A DNA stretch of 64,000 bases from CAXXOK01 sp035353615 (GTDB taxonomy: Bacteria > Bacillota > Clostridia > Christensenellales > Aristaeellaceae). The DNA is taken from NCBI GenBank assembly GCA_035353615.1, contig DAOPZY010000012.1:14640-78639 (forward strand), in the 5' to 3' direction. Position 1 is the stretch's first letter. Every line of letters begins with the position of its first letter. The position numbers and the translations under genes are program-made. Below the pieces are notes generated by a model, which saw nothing but the letters and a program-made list of their open reading frames with translations, was not told the DNA's origin and made no database searches. Positions 50,794-59,088 of this stretch are shown piece after piece.

Positions 50794-52686
50794 CTAATGG
50801 AACAGGCGTACCGTCTGCCCCTTCCCAAGGATGCCCGTCTGGATGGCGGAAATAAACACCTTGTCGCCCTGTTTGGCGACCACATCCACCGGGATAAACA
50901 CCTGCGAACCGTCGTCGTTGATGCGCACGACGCCCTTTTGCTCGTTTTGGGTGTAGATCGCGGTTGACGGCACCATGAGGCCGTCGGCGTATTCGCCCAG
51001 TTCCGCCTCGCACGTGCGCATGTAGAGCACGGGCGTCACATCCCCCATCACCGCCAAACGCAGGAGCAGCTCCCCGCTGGCACGCGTGTAGCTGAGCACC
51101 TGAGCGTCTACCGTGGTGTTGGAAAACTGTTCCAGCATCAGCTTATAGGTCGTGCCTTCCACGGGTGTCCAAACGCTGTCTTTAATGAGCATGAGCACCG
51201 CGTAGTTGTTTTTTTTCACCAGGCGGTAGATATCCGTTTTGCCGCGTTCGGAGGATGCGACGTCCGGCTTCTGGCCATTGAACATCGCGCGCACCTCCGC
51301 GGGCGTATAGGTTTGAAATTTGTCCGGGGTCAGGGCAAACTCGTAACCGTCGGTGTAGAAGCTGATGATGCTTTCCTGTGTGGCGGCGCGTTGCTTAATC
51401 CAGCTGTCGATCCGCTGTTGCTGGGTTTCTTCGTCGTCAAACAGCCGGTTCAGGCGCATATCGGAGGAATACTTGCTGCGGAAATATTTCTGACGCTGAT
51501 CAATCGCCGTTTCCAGAATGGTTTCCTGATTGATCAGATTACCGCGCGAGCCTTGCACCAGCGAGCGTACTTCCAGCCCGCGCTGCACCACTTCTGTTTC
51601 CAAACGGCTCATTTTCTGATCGTACGCGGTTTCGCCGGCCAGCAGGGTTTCCTGATAATCCTTGATTTGATCGCGGTAATCCTGAAGGGTGGTCATTTCC
51701 TTGCTGCTGTACCCGGTGGAATACACGTAGCAGACCACGTTGCCGCGGTACACCACGCTGCCTTCCTGCGCCTTGTATTCAATGCTCTGCACGCCTTCGT
51801 CGTTATAAACGGTTTCGTCCCGGACGATCATCGCGTCGCCGCGGTAGATGGTGCCCAGCGTGCCCTGCTCAATCACGGCGGTGGCGGCTCCGCTGCCGCG
51901 CATGTCGTTCAGGAAAAACAGCGCCGCGCCGCCAAGAATGGCCACAATGGCAACTGCCTGTAAAATGCGTACCAGCTTACCGCGCTTCTTTCGTTTCTCC
52001 TTGCGCCGCTGTTTTTTCTCCTTCTTGGCCTTCACGGCGGCCTTGGCTTTTTGAAGCGCCTGCCATTCCAAAAGCTGTTGGGGGCTCATGCCCAATTGGG
52101 CGGCCTGCCACTGTGCCCACTGTTCCTCGGTCATATTCTGTTGGGCGGGCGCGGAGGCGTTCGGTTGGCTGCCCCACTGGGCAGGTTGCCTCTGCTGCGC
52201 GCTTTGCTGAGCCGCCTGCCACTGGGCCAGTTGCTCGGGGGTGATCGCCTGCCGCTGCTGCGTGGCGCCCGTCATGCCTTGCATCGCCTGCCACTGGGCC
52301 GCCTGCTCGGGCGTTACGGCCTGCCACGATTGCGTGGCTGCGCCCGCCATGCCCTGCATCGCCTGCCATTGGGCCGCCTGCTCGGGCGTTACGGCCTGCC
52401 ACGATTGCGTGGCTACGCCCGCCATGCTCTGCATCGCCTGCCACTGGGCTGCCTGCTCGGGCGTTACGGCCTGCCACGATTGCGTGGCTACGCCCGCCAT
52501 GCTCTGCATCGCCTGCCACTGGGCTGCCTGCTCGGGCGTTACGGCCTGCCACGATTGCGTGGTTGCGCCCGCCATGCCCTGCATTGCCTGCCACTGGGCT
52601 GCCTGCTCGGGGGTCATGCTTTGCATGGCCTGCCACTGAGCCGCCTGCTCGGGCGTCCACTGCCCGTCCATGCCATTGCCTTGCAT
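50794..52686 (-). CDS. HlyD-like single-span membrane protein with N-terminal Trp/Gln repeat domain
   Basis: 630 residues. Residues 10-212 hold about nine copies of a TPEQAAQWQAMQ-type unit; four exact copies are 25 residues long and include a ...TQSWQAV end. Residues 213-237 are strongly basic (KAKKEKKQRRKEKRKKRGK), then one membrane helix at 238-259 (ILQAVAIVAILGGAALFFLN). The external part (about 260-630) resembles HlyD/membrane-fusion proteins: a first beta segment, a coiled coil TTLQDYRDQIKDYQETLLAG, then C-terminal beta domains ending KQGDKVFISAIQTGILGKGQ. The repeats would be cytoplasmic by the positive-inside rule. It precedes yggS by 12 bases, so it belongs to the division cluster; no export partner is near. 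Confidence 0.85.
   Translation of the reverse strand: MQGNGMDGQWTPEQAAQWQAMQSMTPEQAAQWQAMQGMAGATTQSWQAVTPEQAAQWQAMQSMAGVATQSWQAVTPEQAAQWQAMQSMAGVATQSWQAVTPEQAAQWQAMQGMAGAATQSWQAVTPEQAAQWQAMQGMTGATQQRQAITPEQLAQWQAAQQSAQQRQPAQWGSQPNASAPAQQNMTEEQWAQWQAAQLGMSPQQLLEWQALQKAKAAVKAKKEKKQRRKEKRKKRGKLVRILQAVAIVAILGGAALFFLNDMRGSGAATAVIEQGTLGTIYRGDAMIVRDETVYNDEGVQSIEYKAQEGSVVYRGNVVCYVYSTGYSSKEMTTLQDYRDQIKDYQETLLAGETAYDQKMSRLETEVVQRGLEVRSLVQGSRGNLINQETILETAIDQRQKYFRSKYSSDMRLNRLFDDEETQQQRIDSWIKQRAATQESIISFYTDGYEFALTPDKFQTYTPAEVRAMFNGQKPDVASSERGKTDIYRLVKKNNYAVLMLIKDSVWTPVEGTTYKLMLEQFSNTTVDAQVLSYTRASGELLLRLAVMGDVTPVLYMRTCEAELGEYADGLMVPSTAIYTQNEQKGVVRINDDGSQVFIPVDVVAKQGDKVFISAIQTGILGKGQTVRLFH
52243..52614 (-). 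repeat. 75-bp tandem repeats in the HlyD-like gene
   Basis: GCGTTACGGC recurs at 52311, 52386, 52461 and 52536, an exact 75-bp period (four units over 52315-52614). A fifth unit of 72 bp (52243-52314) has drifted. The units differ at only a few bases, so the array is young and likely length-variable. Confidence 0.95.
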
Positions 52687-52829
52687 TGCGCGCCTCCTTT
52701 CCAGCCGAATCCAAGGCGAACGATTTCAGCGCCCCGTTTGAAAAATGCCGGCCACGCCCTGCGGAACCGCAAAGGCGGGGCCAGACCAAAATCCGCATAT
52801 TTACCGGGGAGGGCGTGGGATCGGCTCGT

Positions 52830-53567
52830 TTACGCGCCGCTTTCCTCAATGGCGCGGAGCCGGGCCAGCACGCGCCGTTCCATCCGCGATACCTGCATTT
52901 GCGATACGCCAAGCCGCTTGGCTGTTTCCCGCTGCCCCAACCGGTCGCGGTAGCGTAGGGTTAAAAGTTGGCGTTCCTTGTCATCCACCTTGCTTAAAAT
53001 CCAGCTCATCCACTGCGCCTGCTCCACGCGTTCAAAACCGTCGTCATCCACGCCCAGCATTGCGCTCAGGTCGGTTTCGCTTTCATCGCTCACGGGCGCG
53101 TCCAGCGAGGTCACGTCGGTCTGATTGCGCATATCCAACAGCATTAAAAGCTCGTCCGGAGGGATTTGCATCGCCTCGGCCAGCTCTCGCGCGCTTGGCT
53201 CGCGCAGCTTTTCCCGCTCAAACTGTTCGCGGATCTGTTGCATTTTAAAGAGCTTCTGGCGGGCGTCGCGCGGCACGCGCATGCCGGAAGCCTTATCGCG
53301 CAGGTAATTGCGCACGTCGCCCGCAATGGTGGGGATTGCATAGGTAACAAAGCGGAAACCCCGCGAAGGTTCAAACCGTTCGATTGCCTTCATCAGCGCA
53401 ATGCTGGCCACCTGCTGCAAATCCTCGCGTTCCACGCCACGGCCCTCAAAACGTCTTGCCACGGCGCGCGCAAGAGGCAGGTAGCTTTCGACCAGCTCGT
53501 CCCGCAGGGCGGGCGAACGGGTAATAGCATACCTTTCCAGGATCGGAACCAAGCGTTCGTCGTTCAT
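52830..53567 (-). CDS. SigB/SigF/SigG-subfamily RNA polymerase sigma factor
   Basis: 245 residues from MNDERLVPILERYAITRSPA. Region 2 is LPLARAVARRFEGRGVERED, then LQQVASIALMKAIERFEPSR and GFRFVTYAIPTIAGDVRNYL; region 3 around ARELAEAMQIPPDELLMLLD; region 4 RDRLGQRETAKRLGVSQMQV, then SRMERR. No region 1.1 and short size give the SigB/F/G class used for stress or forespore genes. It is 17 bases downstream of an RsbW/SpoIIAB-like gene, as in sigF and sigB operons, but SpoIIAA/RsbV is missing. The ribosome binding site is GGTGG. Confidence 0.9.
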   Translation of the reverse strand: MNDERLVPILERYAITRSPALRDELVESYLPLARAVARRFEGRGVEREDLQQVASIALMKAIERFEPSRGFRFVTYAIPTIAGDVRNYLRDKASGMRVPRDARQKLFKMQQIREQFEREKLREPSARELAEAMQIPPDELLMLLDMRNQTDVTSLDAPVSDESETDLSAMLGVDDDGFERVEQAQWMSWILSKVDDKERQLLTLRYRDRLGQRETAKRLGVSQMQVSRMERRVLARLRAIEESGA

Positions 53568-53584
53568 TGTGCCACCGAACCTTT

Positions 53585-53968
53585 TTATACCGGAAGGGAG
53601 AAACCGATCGACCCCACACCGCACGCGTCACATTGCAGCGAAACGTCGGGCATGAGCGTCTCCAGCACCCCCCGGGTAATTTCCAGATCGCTTTGCGGCA
53701 AATCGGAAGCGCCGCCGCTGCGCACCGCGTTCAGGCAGCAGTAAAGCCGGCCGCTCTCCACGCGCGCGCGAAGTTCCAGCCGGTCTGCCCGCACAGGCTG
53801 ATGTAAAAGGCAATCGCAGCATTCGTCCGTTGCCGTTCGAAGGTCATCAATCAAATCGACGTCCAGCCCGGCAAGCATGCCAAGGCCGCTTACAGCCATC
53901 CGCGCCAGCAGCACGAAGTCCTTATCCGCGGGCAGGCTGAGCATAATCTCGCCTCGTTTATCGGCCAT
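53585..53968 (-). CDS. RsbW/SpoIIAB-like anti-sigma factor with degenerate ATP-binding motifs
   Basis: 127 residues, the length of SpoIIAB. Start ATG eight bases after GAAAGGGG. N-terminal LSLPADKDFVLLARMAVSGL matches the family, and the helix that should carry the N-box reads DDLRTATDECCDCLLHQP, where the Asn that binds Mg-ATP is replaced. The G1 DxGxG-type loop is not visible; the corresponding region reads NAVRSGGASDLPQS. The C-terminus VLETLMPDVSLQCDACGVGS is Cys-rich. Location directly before the sigma gene supports an anti-sigma role, but ATP-dependent kinase activity is doubtful. It is 43 bases after a TauE/SafE gene. Confidence 0.75.
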   Translation of the reverse strand: MADKRGEIMLSLPADKDFVLLARMAVSGLGMLAGLDVDLIDDLRTATDECCDCLLHQPVRADRLELRARVESGRLYCCLNAVRSGGASDLPQSDLEITRGVLETLMPDVSLQCDACGVGSIGFSLPV

Positions 53969-54011
53969 TCCTTTTACCCCTTTCAGTACCAGACACCGAT
54001 TCGGAATCGGC

Positions 54012-54773
54012 TTATCCTACCATATCCGCGAGTATTTTGGCAAGTAGCAGCCCAAGGACGGCCAGCATCATGATCCGGACAAATTTGCCGCCCTTGCGGA
54101 TGGTGAGCCGACTGCCCAGCGCCGCGCCCAGCATGGAGCACAGCCCCGCGGGGATGCCCAGCAAAAACAGCACGTCCCCGGTGACAATCAGGCTGGCCAG
54201 CGCGGCCGCGTTGCTGGCAAGGTTCACCAGCTTGGCGGTTCCGCTCGCCATCACCTCTTCCATCATAAACACTTGTAAAAATAACAGGATTAAAAACGTG
54301 CCGGTGCCCGGGCCGATCAACCCATCATAGAACCCTATGCCGCAACCGATGGCAAGCGAAACCCAACGCGTTGCCGCAGGCGTATGCACCGTCGGCTGCG
54401 TGGCCCGTTTACGCCCGCGAAGGGTGAATACGGCCGCTATGGGAATGCAACCCAGCACCAGAATGCGAACCACGTTAGCGGGCAGGGAAGCCATCAGCAG
54501 CGCGCCCAGCGCGCTGCACACCAGCGCGCCCAGCGCCGCGGGCGCCCCGACGCGGTAATCCAGCTTGCCGGCCCGGGCATAGCTGACCGTCGCCAACGAC
54601 GTGCCCATCATGGCGGAAAGCTTATTGGTACCGGCCGCCAGCGCGGGGGACAGCCCCGCCAGATAGTAGGCGGGCAGGGAGATCATTCCGCCGCCGCCGG
54701 CGATGGAGTCAATGAAGCCCGCCAGCAAAGCCAACGGGCACACAATCAGAAGCATGGTCGGGGTCAGCGTCAT
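54012..54773 (-). CDS. TauE/SafE-family sulfite/anion exporter-like permease
   Basis: 253 residues from MTLTPTMLLIVCPLALLAGF with about eight helices. The two repeated family motifs are visible: GFIDSIAGGGGMISLPAYYL (residues 19-38) and GCGIGFYDGLIGPGTGTFLI near residue 135. The family exports sulfite, sulfoacetate or related anions; the substrate is unknown here. Its ATG overlaps the stop of the preceding gene by four bases (ATGA), coupling it to the DUF6020-like protein. Confidence 0.9.
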   Translation of the reverse strand: MTLTPTMLLIVCPLALLAGFIDSIAGGGGMISLPAYYLAGLSPALAAGTNKLSAMMGTSLATVSYARAGKLDYRVGAPAALGALVCSALGALLMASLPANVVRILVLGCIPIAAVFTLRGRKRATQPTVHTPAATRWVSLAIGCGIGFYDGLIGPGTGTFLILLFLQVFMMEEVMASGTAKLVNLASNAAALASLIVTGDVLFLLGIPAGLCSMLGAALGSRLTIRKGGKFVRIMMLAVLGLLLAKILADMVG

Positions 54774-56395
54774 GGTGTTCCCTTCCTCATTGGTAAAATC
54801 TGCGGCGGCAAATCGCGCAGGAGCACCAGCGCGCTCACGGTACAAAGCAACGGGCTGAAGGAGAAAAACCGCGCGTCCGTACCGCACAGCACGCACATGG
54901 TGCCAAGGTTATAGAAAAGCGTAGGCAGGCAAAGCGCCAGTACGCGGGAACCGTTGGCACGCAAGGCCCGCAGCGAAAGCACCAGCAGCGCCAGAAACGA
55001 TACGCCCAAGTTGCCGTAGGCCCAAGCCACGGCGTTAAGCCCAAACGGCGCGGCAACCAGCGTTTTCAGCGCCGCGCCCATCCGGTTGAGCGAGCCGTTC
55101 TTCCTGGGCACGCTGGGCAAATCGCCCGAGTTGCGCACCGTTACGTTCGCCGCGCCTTCGTCCGCCAGCCCCCAGACCAGATCGGTGACCCCGTTGACCG
55201 CAAGGAATGCCCCGCGCGGGTCGGCCTTTGCGGTGCTGAGCGTCATGCGAAGAATTTGCGCAAGCGTGGCTTTTGATACCGCCTCCCGCGCTGTGCCAAA
55301 CTTGATGGAATTGTACTCGTCCAGCCGATAGGTTTGCCAAACGGAATCGTCGGCCATGGATTCGGTAAAGGAGCGGGTTTCCGCGTCCAACGCGGCCGGG
55401 TTTTGCACGCGTACGTTACAGATCACCGTCATCGGCACGCCAATCGCCTCCGCGACGGTATTGCTCGGATAGGTTACGCCCACCGCCGAATACAGCGGCC
55501 CCCACACCAGCGCGAGCGCCGCCACAAACGTAGCCGCCGCCGTGAGCATCCCCCGCAGTTGCCCCCGGTAGCACAAAAGCGATGTGACCATAAGCGGCAG
55601 CGTAAAAAGAAAAGCGTTGTGCCTTACCAGCGTCGTAAACGCCAACGCGCCCCCAAAGGCCAGCGCGTTTTTAGTTTTTTGGAGCCAATCCCCGCGGCTG
55701 AAATAGACATTAGCCGTCTGCGCGGTCAGGAGGAGCACGCCGATGGTCATGGCGTTATCCTTCCAAAGGTACATCAGGGTATTTCCAAGGATGGGCGCGG
55801 CCACCCCGAGGGCCTCCACGGCCAGCAGCGCCCACAGCCGCACGCCCCAGGCATACAGCGTCGCCACCAGATAGCCCACCGCCAGGCTGAAAACGCCGCA
55901 TTGTACCGCCACCGCGAAGGCGTAGCTGGGGAAAATCCGCCATGCCAGCCGGATCAGCAGGGTGTGAAAAACCGGATGCCAGTTGGAGTACAGCCCCGTG
56001 CTGGCCTGCGTCCACTGGACCGCCGAATCCACCGATACGCCGCCGGGATAGGCCGCCATCAGGTACACGGCCAAAATCAGCAGGCTCAGGGTTACGGACA
56101 CCAGCATCACGCGGGGGTTGAGCCTCGCGCGCGCATCCGGCGCGGCGCGGTTGAAGCGCAGGCCGGAAACTTTCAGGAGCAGCCAGAGCGCGCCGCACGC
56201 GAACGCCGCGAACCACAAAAGCGCCGCCGCCGTATCCGCACCCGTCACAAACAGGTTGCTGCGGCTCAGGTAGGCGGCATAGGCAACATACAGCGCCAGA
56301 CAGGCCGCGCACAGCCAGAAGAAAAAGCGATGCGGGCCGCTCTGCCACGGCGTAGCGCGGTCCAACGCCCGAATCCCCAATACATCCCGTTTCAT
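54770..56395 (-). CDS. DUF6020-like polytopic membrane protein, probable glycosyltransferase
   Basis: 541 residues from MKRDVLGIRALDRATPWQSG with AAGGAG upstream. About eleven to thirteen membrane helices. An acidic extracellular-facing loop after the third helix, AAYPGGVSVDSAVQWTQAST then GLYSNWHPVFHTLLIRLAWR, resembles the DUF6020/PMT-like glycosyltransferase C families. No donor-sugar enzymes are nearby, so activity is inferred. It overlaps the TauE-like gene. A stem-loop at 56415-56444 separates it from lysC. Confidence 0.75.
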   Translation of the reverse strand: MKRDVLGIRALDRATPWQSGPHRFFFWLCAACLALYVAYAAYLSRSNLFVTGADTAAALLWFAAFACGALWLLLKVSGLRFNRAAPDARARLNPRVMLVSVTLSLLILAVYLMAAYPGGVSVDSAVQWTQASTGLYSNWHPVFHTLLIRLAWRIFPSYAFAVAVQCGVFSLAVGYLVATLYAWGVRLWALLAVEALGVAAPILGNTLMYLWKDNAMTIGVLLLTAQTANVYFSRGDWLQKTKNALAFGGALAFTTLVRHNAFLFTLPLMVTSLLCYRGQLRGMLTAAATFVAALALVWGPLYSAVGVTYPSNTVAEAIGVPMTVICNVRVQNPAALDAETRSFTESMADDSVWQTYRLDEYNSIKFGTAREAVSKATLAQILRMTLSTAKADPRGAFLAVNGVTDLVWGLADEGAANVTVRNSGDLPSVPRKNGSLNRMGAALKTLVAAPFGLNAVAWAYGNLGVSFLALLVLSLRALRANGSRVLALCLPTLFYNLGTMCVLCGTDARFFSFSPLLCTVSALVLLRDLPPQILPMRKGTP

Positions 56396-56414
56396 GTGCG
56401 GCTCCTTACGGTTC

Positions 56415-56444
56415 AAAGGGGACAGGCGTTGCCCATCCCCCTTT
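56415..56444 (-). terminator. Terminator after aspartate kinase
   Basis: On the minus strand AAAGGGGGA pairs with TCCCCTTT around TGGGC/GCCTG; short T run follows. It would end lysC and separate it from the membrane-protein pair. Confidence 0.65.
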
Positions 56445-56452
56445 TGTTCAAA

Positions 56453-57769
56453 TTACCTGACAAATTCGCTGTAGATAGCCCGGATTGCGGTTTCAAAATC
56501 ACAACAGTCCACGCCAACCAGTATGCTCAGCTCGCTGGAACCCTGATCGATCATGCGCACGTTCACATGCTCCCGGCTGAGCGCTGTAAACAGGCGCGCC
56601 GCCGTGCCGGGGTTATGCACCATGCCGCGGCCTACGGTGGCGATCAGCCCCATATCGTCATGGATGGTCAGGGTGTCCGGGGAGGTCAACTCCATAATGC
56701 GGGACACGATTTTTTCTTTGACAGGCGCAAGCTGGGCGGTTTCCAGCACCACGCAGAGGGTATCAATGCCCGTGGGCAGGTGCTCAAACGAAAGCCCGGC
56801 TTCCTCAATGGCTTGCAGCACCCGGCGGCCAAAGCCCCGCTCGGTGTTCATCATCGCTTTTTCGATGGAAATGATCGAAAAACCAACGCGGCCCGCGATG
56901 CCGGTGATGATATAGGGATTTTTTTCACCGTCCGCATTGTGGGTAATCAGGGTGCCGCAGTGGTCAGGCTCGTTGGTGTTGCGAATGTTGGTCGGGATGC
57001 CCGCGCGGTGCACGGGAAAAACGCTGTCCTCATGCAGCACCGTAGCGCCCATGTAGGAAAGCTCCCGCAGTTCACGGTAGGTGACGCTGCGGATGGATTT
57101 CGCGTTTTCAACCAATCTGGGGTCCGCCATCATAAAGCCGGACACGTCCGTCCAGTTTTCATACACCTCGGCGCCCGCCGCGCGCGCGACGATCGCGCCC
57201 GTAATATCGCTTCCGCCCCGGCTGAAGGTGTGGATGCTGCCATCCGGCATGGAGCCGTAAAAACCGGGCACAATGGCGTTAGGCTCGTTTTCCAGAATCG
57301 CCTCAAGGGTTTGGTTAGTCCGCTCGCTATCCAGCGCGCCATCCTGCCCAAAGAAAATGAACGCCTTGGGGTCTAAAAAGCGGAAGCCGACATAATGGCT
57401 CAGCAGCAAGCCGTTCAGGTATTCGCCCCGGCTGGCGCAGTAATCCTCGCTGGCTCCGTTTGCGATATCCTCACGGATCCGGGCCAGCTCCGCGTCCAGA
57501 TCAAAGGCAAGGTGCAAATCGGCGGCGATTTGCCGGTAACGCTCCTCAATACGTTGAAAGGGGGTTTCCCAATCGCCGCCGTCGCGGTGCTGACGGTAGG
57601 CGGCATATAAAAGGTCGGTCACTTTATCATCTTTGCTGAAGCGTTTCCCGGGCGCACTGGGTACCACATACACGCGTCGCGGATCCATCAGCAGGATATC
57701 GCGCACCTTCCGGAACTGACCCGCGTCCGACAGCGAGCTGCCGCCAAACTTCGCAACGATCTTGCCCAT
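56453..57769 (-). CDS. lysC: Aspartate kinase
   Basis: 438 residues. Kinase domain: KFGGSSLSDAGQFRKVRDIL at the start, FGQDGALDSERTNQTL and FSRGGSDITGAIVARAAGAE, ENWTDVSGFMMADPRLVENA. Two ACT domains follow (about residues 300-438) with GFSIISIEKAMMNTERGFGR and MGLIATVGRGMVHNPGTAAR, sites for amino acid feedback. Length and the second-ACT pattern suit a monofunctional enzyme of the YclM/thrA-like type, first step to Lys, Met and Thr. Start after GGGAGGT. A solitary gene with its own promoter. Confidence 0.95.
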   Translation of the reverse strand: MGKIVAKFGGSSLSDAGQFRKVRDILLMDPRRVYVVPSAPGKRFSKDDKVTDLLYAAYRQHRDGGDWETPFQRIEERYRQIAADLHLAFDLDAELARIREDIANGASEDYCASRGEYLNGLLLSHYVGFRFLDPKAFIFFGQDGALDSERTNQTLEAILENEPNAIVPGFYGSMPDGSIHTFSRGGSDITGAIVARAAGAEVYENWTDVSGFMMADPRLVENAKSIRSVTYRELRELSYMGATVLHEDSVFPVHRAGIPTNIRNTNEPDHCGTLITHNADGEKNPYIITGIAGRVGFSIISIEKAMMNTERGFGRRVLQAIEEAGLSFEHLPTGIDTLCVVLETAQLAPVKEKIVSRIMELTSPDTLTIHDDMGLIATVGRGMVHNPGTAARLFTALSREHVNVRMIDQGSSELSILVGVDCCDFETAIRAIYSEFVR

Positions 57770-57856
57770 TCCGTTCTACCTCCCGACCGCTGACGAACTC
57801 CCACGTCGGCGGCGCTTATAGCAAGGCGGCGATTTGCCAAACCCTCGCAAAAATTT

Positions 57857-57886
57857 ATTGTATCCGAAACATCAGGGGAAAGTCAA
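57857..57886 (-). promoter_or_regulatory. Promoter of lysC
   Basis: On the minus strand TTGACT, 18 bases, TACAAT, about 85 bases before the start. No known lysine-riboswitch core is apparent in this short leader. The remainder to 58032 is empty. Confidence 0.7.
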
Positions 57887-58032
57887 TCCCCACGCGCAAA
57901 AAGCCCGCGGCTGGCCAGCGCGGACATAGGATGTGTTCAGGCATTTTGCCAAGCCCGGCCAAGGGGCGCAGGCCGTATGGAACCGGGCGCATGGCGCGCC
58001 CCATTGAAGGCGACGCGCGCGTCCGGCTTGAT

Positions 58033-58593
58033 TTATGCCTGCGCGGCTTTCCGCCTGGCCCGCCATTCCCCGGAAAGCACGGACATCACCGCCAGATCGG
58101 TATACTCCCCATCCAGCATAAACGCGTGGCGTTTGACGCCTTCCAGCACAAAACCCGATTTTTCATAGCAACGAATCGCGCGTTTGTTTTCGGTGGCCAC
58201 GTCCAGTTCCACACGCTCCAATCCAAGGGTTAAAAAAGCGTATTCCAGCACCAGCCCGATGGCCTGCGTGCCGATTCCCTGCCCGCGCCGCGCCTCCGCG
58301 CCCAGCACAATGGCCATTTCAGCGGAGCGGAGCTTCCAGTTGATGGTGTACAGATCAATCTGACCCAGATAGGCTTCGTCCTCCAGGGCGGCGATCACAA
58401 AAAACGCGCCGTTGGAAGCCGCGTGCGTGGCATGCTCCAAAAAATCCGCCGCGTCGGCATAGCTTTGCGGCATCCAATACCGCGCGGACAGGTAACGCAC
58501 GGTTTCCTGATCGTTTGACCAGCTGCGGATGCCGGCGATATCCTCCGAGCGGTATTCCCTGAGCAAAATCTGATTTCCAAATAAACGGGGCAT
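58033..58593 (-). CDS. GNAT-family N-acetyltransferase (RimJ/RimL-like)
   Basis: 186 residues from MPRLFGNQILLREYRSEDIA with AGGAGGG three bases upstream of the ATG. The family start ILLREYRSEDI, acetyl-CoA loop VLGAEARRGQGIGTQAIGLV near residue 110 and NKRAIRCYEKSGFVLEG near residue 145 assign it to the RimJ/RimL group that acetylates proteins, aminoacyl-nucleosides or polyamines. It is eight bases after the TM2 gene, so one transcript is likely. Confidence 0.9.
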   Translation of the reverse strand: MPRLFGNQILLREYRSEDIAGIRSWSNDQETVRYLSARYWMPQSYADAADFLEHATHAASNGAFFVIAALEDEAYLGQIDLYTINWKLRSAEMAIVLGAEARRGQGIGTQAIGLVLEYAFLTLGLERVELDVATENKRAIRCYEKSGFVLEGVKRHAFMLDGEYTDLAVMSVLSGEWRARRKAAQA

Positions 58594-58601
58594 GTTCCCT
58601 C

Positions 58602-59045
58602 CTAATGGCTCAGCGGCAAGCCGTATTGATCGCGGAAGCTGCCGGTCAGGATGGCGATCATATCCACCAGCCAGCCGATGCCACACCAGCCGCAAGTAAG
58701 CAAAAACAGCACGCCCGTGCCAACCTTGCCCACGTAGAACCGGTGGAAGCCCCAGATGCCTGTAAACAGGCACAGCAGCAGCGCCGCGACCCAGCTTTTA
58801 TCGGATACGGTGCGCACAATGGTTTTTCCCACCACATGAACCGGCTGTTGGATATATACGGGTTTCTCCACATACACCGGCTTTTCCACATAAACGGTGT
58901 GATACTCCACCTTGGGTTCCGCTTCCCGTTCAGGTGCGCGCGGCGGTTCGTCGTCCATGAGGAACCTTGTGCTTCCGCAGTTGGGGCACTTTTGCCCGGG
59001 ATTCAGGATATGCGCTTTGCAGTATGCGCAGTACGCCACGTTCAT
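58602..59045 (-). CDS. TM2-domain membrane protein with N-terminal zinc ribbon
   Basis: 147 residues. A zinc ribbon (CAYCKAHILNPGQKCPNCGS, residues 6-25) is followed by an acidic linker with a small repeat (YVEKPVYVEKPVYIQQPVHV, about 52-71), then the TM2 domain: two helices joined at LLCLFTGIWGFHRFYVGKVG and TGVLFLLTCGWCGIGWLVDM. TM2 proteins are short hairpin membrane proteins with no firm biochemical role in bacteria. Ribosome binding site is weak (GGAGAG in AACGGAGAG). It lies between CapA and the GNAT gene on the same strand. Confidence 0.88.
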   Translation of the reverse strand: MNVAYCAYCKAHILNPGQKCPNCGSTRFLMDDEPPRAPEREAEPKVEYHTVYVEKPVYVEKPVYIQQPVHVVGKTIVRTVSDKSWVAALLLCLFTGIWGFHRFYVGKVGTGVLFLLTCGWCGIGWLVDMIAILTGSFRDQYGLPLSH

Positions 59046-59088
59046 CTCTCCGTTTCAGGTCGTTGGTGTTCAGGGGGGGTTAGGAGCG

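Noticed and set aside
52051..52953. Plus-strand frames with RLPLGRLLGRYGLPRLRG-like repeats
   Set aside because: They are the complementary reading of the 75-bp repeats; the minus-strand frame has the ribosome binding site, membrane helix and family match.
55334..57376. 680-residue plus-strand frame opposite the membrane protein and lysC
   Set aside because: Antisense shadow with Arg/His/Gln bias; the minus-strand genes are clear homologues.
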